This document shows, piece after piece, positions 53,644 through 56,719 of a DNA stretch of 56,719 nt. Position 1 is the first letter of the stretch, and every line of letters starts with the position of its first letter. The notes under the pieces were generated by a model. It did not search any database. It was not told where the DNA came from and saw only the letters and a list, made by a program, of their open reading frames with translations. Source of the stretch: Oscillospiraceae bacterium (lineage in GTDB: Bacteria; Bacillota; Clostridia; Oscillospirales; Oscillospiraceae); assembly GCA_017540565.1 (NCBI GenBank), contig JAFYAU010000050.1, positions 1 through 56,719 of the forward strand, written 5' to 3'. Position numbers and translations under genes: made by a program.

Positions 53644-54987
53644 TCAGGTCAATAAGCGAAGAGCATACGGTCTGTGTCCAGTTCTTGTCCTGGGAAAAAC
53701 AGCCATGTCCGGATCCGGCATCCCAAGCGAGTTCGGAATGTATTTCTTCTTTGGTTTTTCGTTGTACCTGAACTCGCTTTTGAAAGGGGCTTCTTCCGCT
53801 TCCGGGGGTGCCGTAAAGCTGGCTGTTCCTTCGGCCAGAATGGGCACGAAATGTTTCAGCGTTTTAGGACTCCATCCCATGGGACGGCTGCTCAACCGAG
53901 AAGAAAGAACATGACTTATATGGGGCTCCGTGGCTCCTCCGTTAGAGGCTTCCGGATCTGTGTGGTATACATGGATTGCGTCAAAGTTGTTCAGCAGATA
54001 CCGCGCTGCTTCTGCATTTCGTTCCTCTCCATGCAGGCAGATGCTTTTCACTGCCTTTGCATACCGCTCTCTGTCTCCGGATATCTCTGCCTCCGTTAAG
54101 GTTTTCAGATATTCTTTCCTGGCTTCTGCATCAAAGCCTGCTGTGGCCTGTTTTATGGCGCTGTATACATGATACCGATCCAGGACAAATGTGCAGTTCG
54201 GAAGATAGTCCCTGCCTGTTTGAATCCAGTTGGCTCCGTCTCCATGCAGATAGATCTTTGTCTTATATAGATCGTATCTCCAATCCAATTCGTCATAAAA
54301 CGCTTCCCAGAGCTGTGTTGGTGTTCTTCCATATTCGCTGTAATGAAAGATGTTTACGCACTCGCTGCGCTTGCCCTTCTTTTTAATCCCTTCATATCCA
54401 CTGATCAGCGGTACAATTGTGCTCCCTCCGCTTTGTAATGCTACGTGATCTTCGTCTGCGTCTATGTGCAGAACCGGCACCTTCCTTTGTATTACCGGGT
54501 ATTTCTTCGGGTAACTGAGCCGCACCTTGTTCATTACACTTTGTCGGGATACCTGTCCTCCCGTTACAAGCTCGCTTGTTTTTCCGTAGGACATTACCGC
54601 TGCGTTCTCCACCAGGGCCAGCCCTACTCCCGTGCTCATCCTTTGGTATGCTTCCAGCCCCGCCTCCTCATCTACTGGATATTCATATCCTCCTGATGCC
54701 TTTTTGTAGTATGTCCTCCGAAACCGCAGCTCTCCCATCCTTGTGAGCACACTTCTTTCATCTCCGATTCGTTCGATGCTGAGTCCTGCTGCCTTCCGCC
54801 CGGCTTTGTCTGCCCGCATCTCATTGTCCCGTTCTTCATATAATCCTGCCATCAGAGCTAAAACGGTTTCCTTGATTCGGGGCATAAAATACCGTTCCGC
54901 TTCATCTATGCTGTAGTTACTTCCTTCTACAAATTCCTCAATTTCTATCTTGAGTTTGCCAATAATATCTTCTATGATACGTTTCAT
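53644..54987 (-). CDS. ISLre2-family transposase
   Basis: Transposase of 447 residues in the UPF0236 group. Recognisable stretches: RFRRTYYKKASGGYEYPVD split by short gaps, LHIDADEDHVALQ, GDGANWIQTGRDYLPNCTFVLDRYH (the DDE-like core near 250-275) and PHISHVLSSRLSSRPMGWS. ATG with GAGGAGATC is the chosen start. Frame is intact. Only about 17 bases lie between its start and the IS110 boundary, so its 5' terminus may be lost. Confidence 0.9.
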   Translation of the reverse strand: MKRIIEDIIGKLKIEIEEFVEGSNYSIDEAERYFMPRIKETVLALMAGLYEERDNEMRADKAGRKAAGLSIERIGDERSVLTRMGELRFRRTYYKKASGGYEYPVDEEAGLEAYQRMSTGVGLALVENAAVMSYGKTSELVTGGQVSRQSVMNKVRLSYPKKYPVIQRKVPVLHIDADEDHVALQSGGSTIVPLISGYEGIKKKGKRSECVNIFHYSEYGRTPTQLWEAFYDELDWRYDLYKTKIYLHGDGANWIQTGRDYLPNCTFVLDRYHVYSAIKQATAGFDAEARKEYLKTLTEAEISGDRERYAKAVKSICLHGEERNAEAARYLLNNFDAIHVYHTDPEASNGGATEPHISHVLSSRLSSRPMGWSPKTLKHFVPILAEGTASFTAPPEAEEAPFKSEFRYNEKPKKKYIPNSLGMPDPDMAVFPRTRTGHRPYALRLLT

Positions 54988-55003
54988 AGGGAAGATCTCC
55001 TCT
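53644..55003 (-). mobile_element. ISLre2-family insertion sequence, ends not resolved
   Basis: The transposase is intact, but I could not define terminal inverted repeats with confidence. On the right it abuts the IS110 left end. A loose similarity between TTGTAGGTT (53579-53587) and the reverse of 55067-55075 might mark ends but conflicts with the IS110 boundary. Confidence 0.5.
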
Positions 55004-55005
55004 CT

Positions 55006-55100
55006 ATTACAATATGTTTGGTTGGAAGTCCGGCAAACCAGCCGGGCTTCTTTCCTTCTCATGCCTAAGCTACAATAAGAGGAGCAACTGGCTGGCCTCT
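55006..55100 (+). repeat. IS110 left-end repeat, copy 1
   Basis: About 95 bases nearly identical to 56581-56675. It starts with ATTACAATAT and contains the hairpin AAGTCCGGC / GCCGGGCTT. The second copy has the variant arm GCCGGACTT, which restores full pairing. Confidence 0.8.
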
Positions 55101-55250
55101 CCTTCCTTGGGCTTCTATGTCCGAAACTAAGACTGTCGGCTATCCTCTTGTTGCAGCGTTCGGTTTAAGCAGGTTGAGCCTATGTGTTCGCGTCACCCAA
55201 TAGATTGAATCGGCAATGAGAAAAAGATGGGTTCCGGTTGCGCAATTCTG
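55030..55250 (+). ncRNA. Candidate IS110 bridge RNA region
   Basis: The long non-coding left end upstream of the transposase is where bridge RNA of IS110-type elements is encoded. A conserved hairpin (55026-55050) and conserved flanks shared with the right-edge copy support a structured RNA. Loop-target pairing was not worked out, so boundaries are approximate. Confidence 0.35.
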
Positions 55251-55266
55251 TATTGGAGGTATGACA

Positions 55267-56475
55267 ATGAACGCCGTAGGCATTGACGTCTCGAAGGGAA
55301 AGAGTATGGTCGCGGTGATGCGCCCCTTTGGTGAAGTCGTTTTCTCTCCCTTCGAGGTGTCTCACACCGACAAGGATCTGACCGATCTGGCGAAGAAGCT
55401 CAAATCCTTGTCGGGTGAAACCCGTGTGGTCATGGAGCATACGGGCTATTACCATGCACCGGTCGCCGTCGCACTCCATGAGGCCGGCATTTATGTCTCA
55501 GCAGTCAATGCAATGTTGGTGCATGACTACGGAAACAACTCCTTACGCAGAGCCAAGACCGACAAGAAGGACGCCGTCAAGCTGGCGAACTATGCTTTGG
55601 ATCACTGGCTCTCGCTTCCTCGGTATCTCCCTGCCGGAGACACCAGGCTCATGTTGAAGACCTGTTACCGTCAATATGAGCAGTTCAGCAAGATGCGGAC
55701 GATGCAGAAGAACAATCTCATTTCTCTGCTCGATGTCACCTTTCCTGACGCGAACAAGCTCTTTTCCAGCCCGCCCAGAGCCGACGGCAGCGAGAAATGG
55801 GTAGATTTCGTCGCTCAATACTGGCACTGTGAATGCGTTTGCGGAATGAGTGAGAAAGCCTTTACCAAGAGCTACGAGAAATGGTGCCACAAGCACGGCT
55901 ACAATTTCAGTGAGGACAAGGCTCTCGACGTTTACGCCTCAGCTTGCGGGCATATCTGCATCATGCCGAAGTGCGAAAGCACCAAACTCATGATCCAACA
56001 GGCCGTCGCTCAGCTTCAGGCATCTTCTACAGCTTTGGCTGCTTTGAAAAAGCAGATGCAGGACTTGGCATCCACCTTGCCTGAGTATCCCGTCGTCATG
56101 CAGATGTATGGCGTCGGGCCTTCTCTCGGGCCGCAGCTCATGGCTGAAATTGGCGATGTGCGGCGCTTTCACTCCAAGTCCGCACTTGTGGCTTTTGCCG
56201 GCATTGACGCTCCTCCGTACCAGTCCGGTCAGATCGACGTTCGCAGCCGCAGCATCTCCAAGCGCGGCTCCGCCAAACTCCGCAGAACGCTTTTCCTAGT
56301 CATGTCTGTGTTCCTTCAAAACTCGCCGTTCGACGAGCCGATCTACCAGTACATGGACAAGAAGCGTGCCGAGGGAAAGCCGTATAAGGTCTACATGATG
56401 GCTTCGGCCAACAAGTTCCTCCGTCGCTACTACGCCACCGTCAAGGCTCATCTGGAAGGGCTGGACTACATCTAA
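55267..56475 (+). CDS. IS110-family transposase (DEDD recombinase)
   Basis: Transposase of 402 residues. The N-terminal RuvC-like domain has Asp7 (GIDVSKGK), MEHTGYY near 59 and KTDKKDAVKLA near 95, the DEDD residues. The C-terminal Transposase_20 domain has VVMQMYGVGPSLG and the likely catalytic Ser320 in PPYQSGQ, then SKRGSAKLRR. ATG at 55267 is placed seven bases after GGAGG; an ATG at 55261 is possible. Intact. Confidence 0.95.
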   Translation: MNAVGIDVSKGKSMVAVMRPFGEVVFSPFEVSHTDKDLTDLAKKLKSLSGETRVVMEHTGYYHAPVAVALHEAGIYVSAVNAMLVHDYGNNSLRRAKTDKKDAVKLANYALDHWLSLPRYLPAGDTRLMLKTCYRQYEQFSKMRTMQKNNLISLLDVTFPDANKLFSSPPRADGSEKWVDFVAQYWHCECVCGMSEKAFTKSYEKWCHKHGYNFSEDKALDVYASACGHICIMPKCESTKLMIQQAVAQLQASSTALAALKKQMQDLASTLPEYPVVMQMYGVGPSLGPQLMAEIGDVRRFHSKSALVAFAGIDAPPYQSGQIDVRSRSISKRGSAKLRRTLFLVMSVFLQNSPFDEPIYQYMDKKRAEGKPYKVYMMASANKFLRRYYATVKAHLEGLDYI

Positions 56476-56580
56476 TCCACTGCCACAACCCAAGGCGGGC
56501 CGTCGCTTTGAAAGCAAGGCGCTCAACGGCTTGGATTGTTATACCCTTTTTAGCTTGCTCAGAAAATTCATTTTAGGGCT

Positions 56581-56719
56581 ATTACAATATATTTGGTTGG
56601 AAGTCCGGCAGCCAGCCGGACTTTTTTCCATCTCATGCCTAAGCTACAATAAGAGGAGCAACTGGCTGGCGCTTTGGGGCTTGTGCTGAAATGTACGCAG
56701 TCAAGATTGTCAGCCATCC
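56581..56719 (+). mobile_element. Left end of a second, related IS110 element (cut by window edge)
   Basis: Begins exactly after CT with ATTACAATAT and follows 55006-55145 closely for about 95 bases, then more loosely (TTGGGGCTTG...GTCAGCC versus TTGGGCTTCT...GTCGGCT). This fits a tandem, slightly different IS110 copy whose transposase lies outside the window. Confidence 0.55.

Larger units (their letters stand above)
55006..56580 (+). mobile_element. IS110-family insertion sequence
   Basis: Extends from the left-end sequence after CT (55004-55005) to CT at 56579-56580. CTATTACAATAT occurs at both junctions. A non-coding left end of about 260 bases precedes the transposase and about 105 bases follow it, as in this family, which moves through a programmable non-coding RNA and leaves no classical inverted repeats. 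Confidence 0.65.

Noticed and set aside
53579..55075. TTGTAGGTT and reverse of AAGCTACAA as ISLre2 terminal repeats
   Set aside because: Short and imperfect, and the right one lies inside the sequence that repeats with the IS110 left end.

Overview
The window reads as chromosome of a GC-rich, low-sulfur-of-oxygen style Firmicute, most likely an anaerobic gut-type member of the Clostridia. The support is: Bacillus/Clostridium-type gene order (rimP-nusA-rnpM-L7Ae-infB-rbfA-nrnA-truB-ribF and ylxM-ffh-rpsP-khpA-rimM-trmD), strong GGAGG ribosome sites, many TTG/GTG starts, sigma-A type promoters with 17-base spacers, a CIRCE operator at groESL, a tRNA with an encoded CCA end, and ISLre2 and IS110 elements. 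No species can be named from the sequence alone.

Layout. 1-163: terminator-like hairpins. 164-10247 (minus): an MscS channel, ribF, truB, nrnA, rbfA, infB, L7Ae, rnpM, nusA and rimP, then recR and rpe. The rimP-nusA leader contains its own intrinsic terminator. 10390-14010 (plus): a four-gene XpaC/TelA/LemA/TPM operon that looks like an envelope-stress module. 14072-17595 (minus): the ffh/rpsP/trmD operon. 17772-20521 (plus): a phosphopantetheinyl transferase, a zinc alcohol dehydrogenase and an unusual SDR. 20595-28380 (minus): murD, a YnbB-like PLP enzyme, an aminotransferase, ligA and an old-yellow-enzyme reductase, closely packed as one operon. 28930-29970: a Sel1-repeat membrane protein.

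30069-38723 is the most striking part. A complete molybdenum (or tungsten) uptake and cofactor cluster (modA-like, modB, modC, moeA, a second molybdopterin-binding protein, moaA, moaC and a mogA-moaE-like fusion) is preceded by a structured leader with a terminator and a matching antiterminator, consistent with a Moco/Tuco riboswitch. The whole cluster is bracketed by two direct repeats of the groEL 3' end plus its terminator. This suggests that it was inserted at, or rearranged around, the end of groEL.

38708-53523: groEL and groES with CIRCE, a THUMP-type RNA methyltransferase, tRNA-Ser(CGA), a GNAT/beta-lactamase fusion behind a leader with a tiny ORF and two terminators, a second serine beta-lactamase-fold protein, an esterase, a membrane protein of unknown role, a Cys-rich DUF5714-like protein, a small unknown protein, two flavin enzymes, a Na/Pi cotransporter, a second MscS channel and a cupin. 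53644-56719: an ISLre2 transposase next to an IS110 element whose left-end sequence recurs at the right edge, so a second related IS110 element probably begins there.
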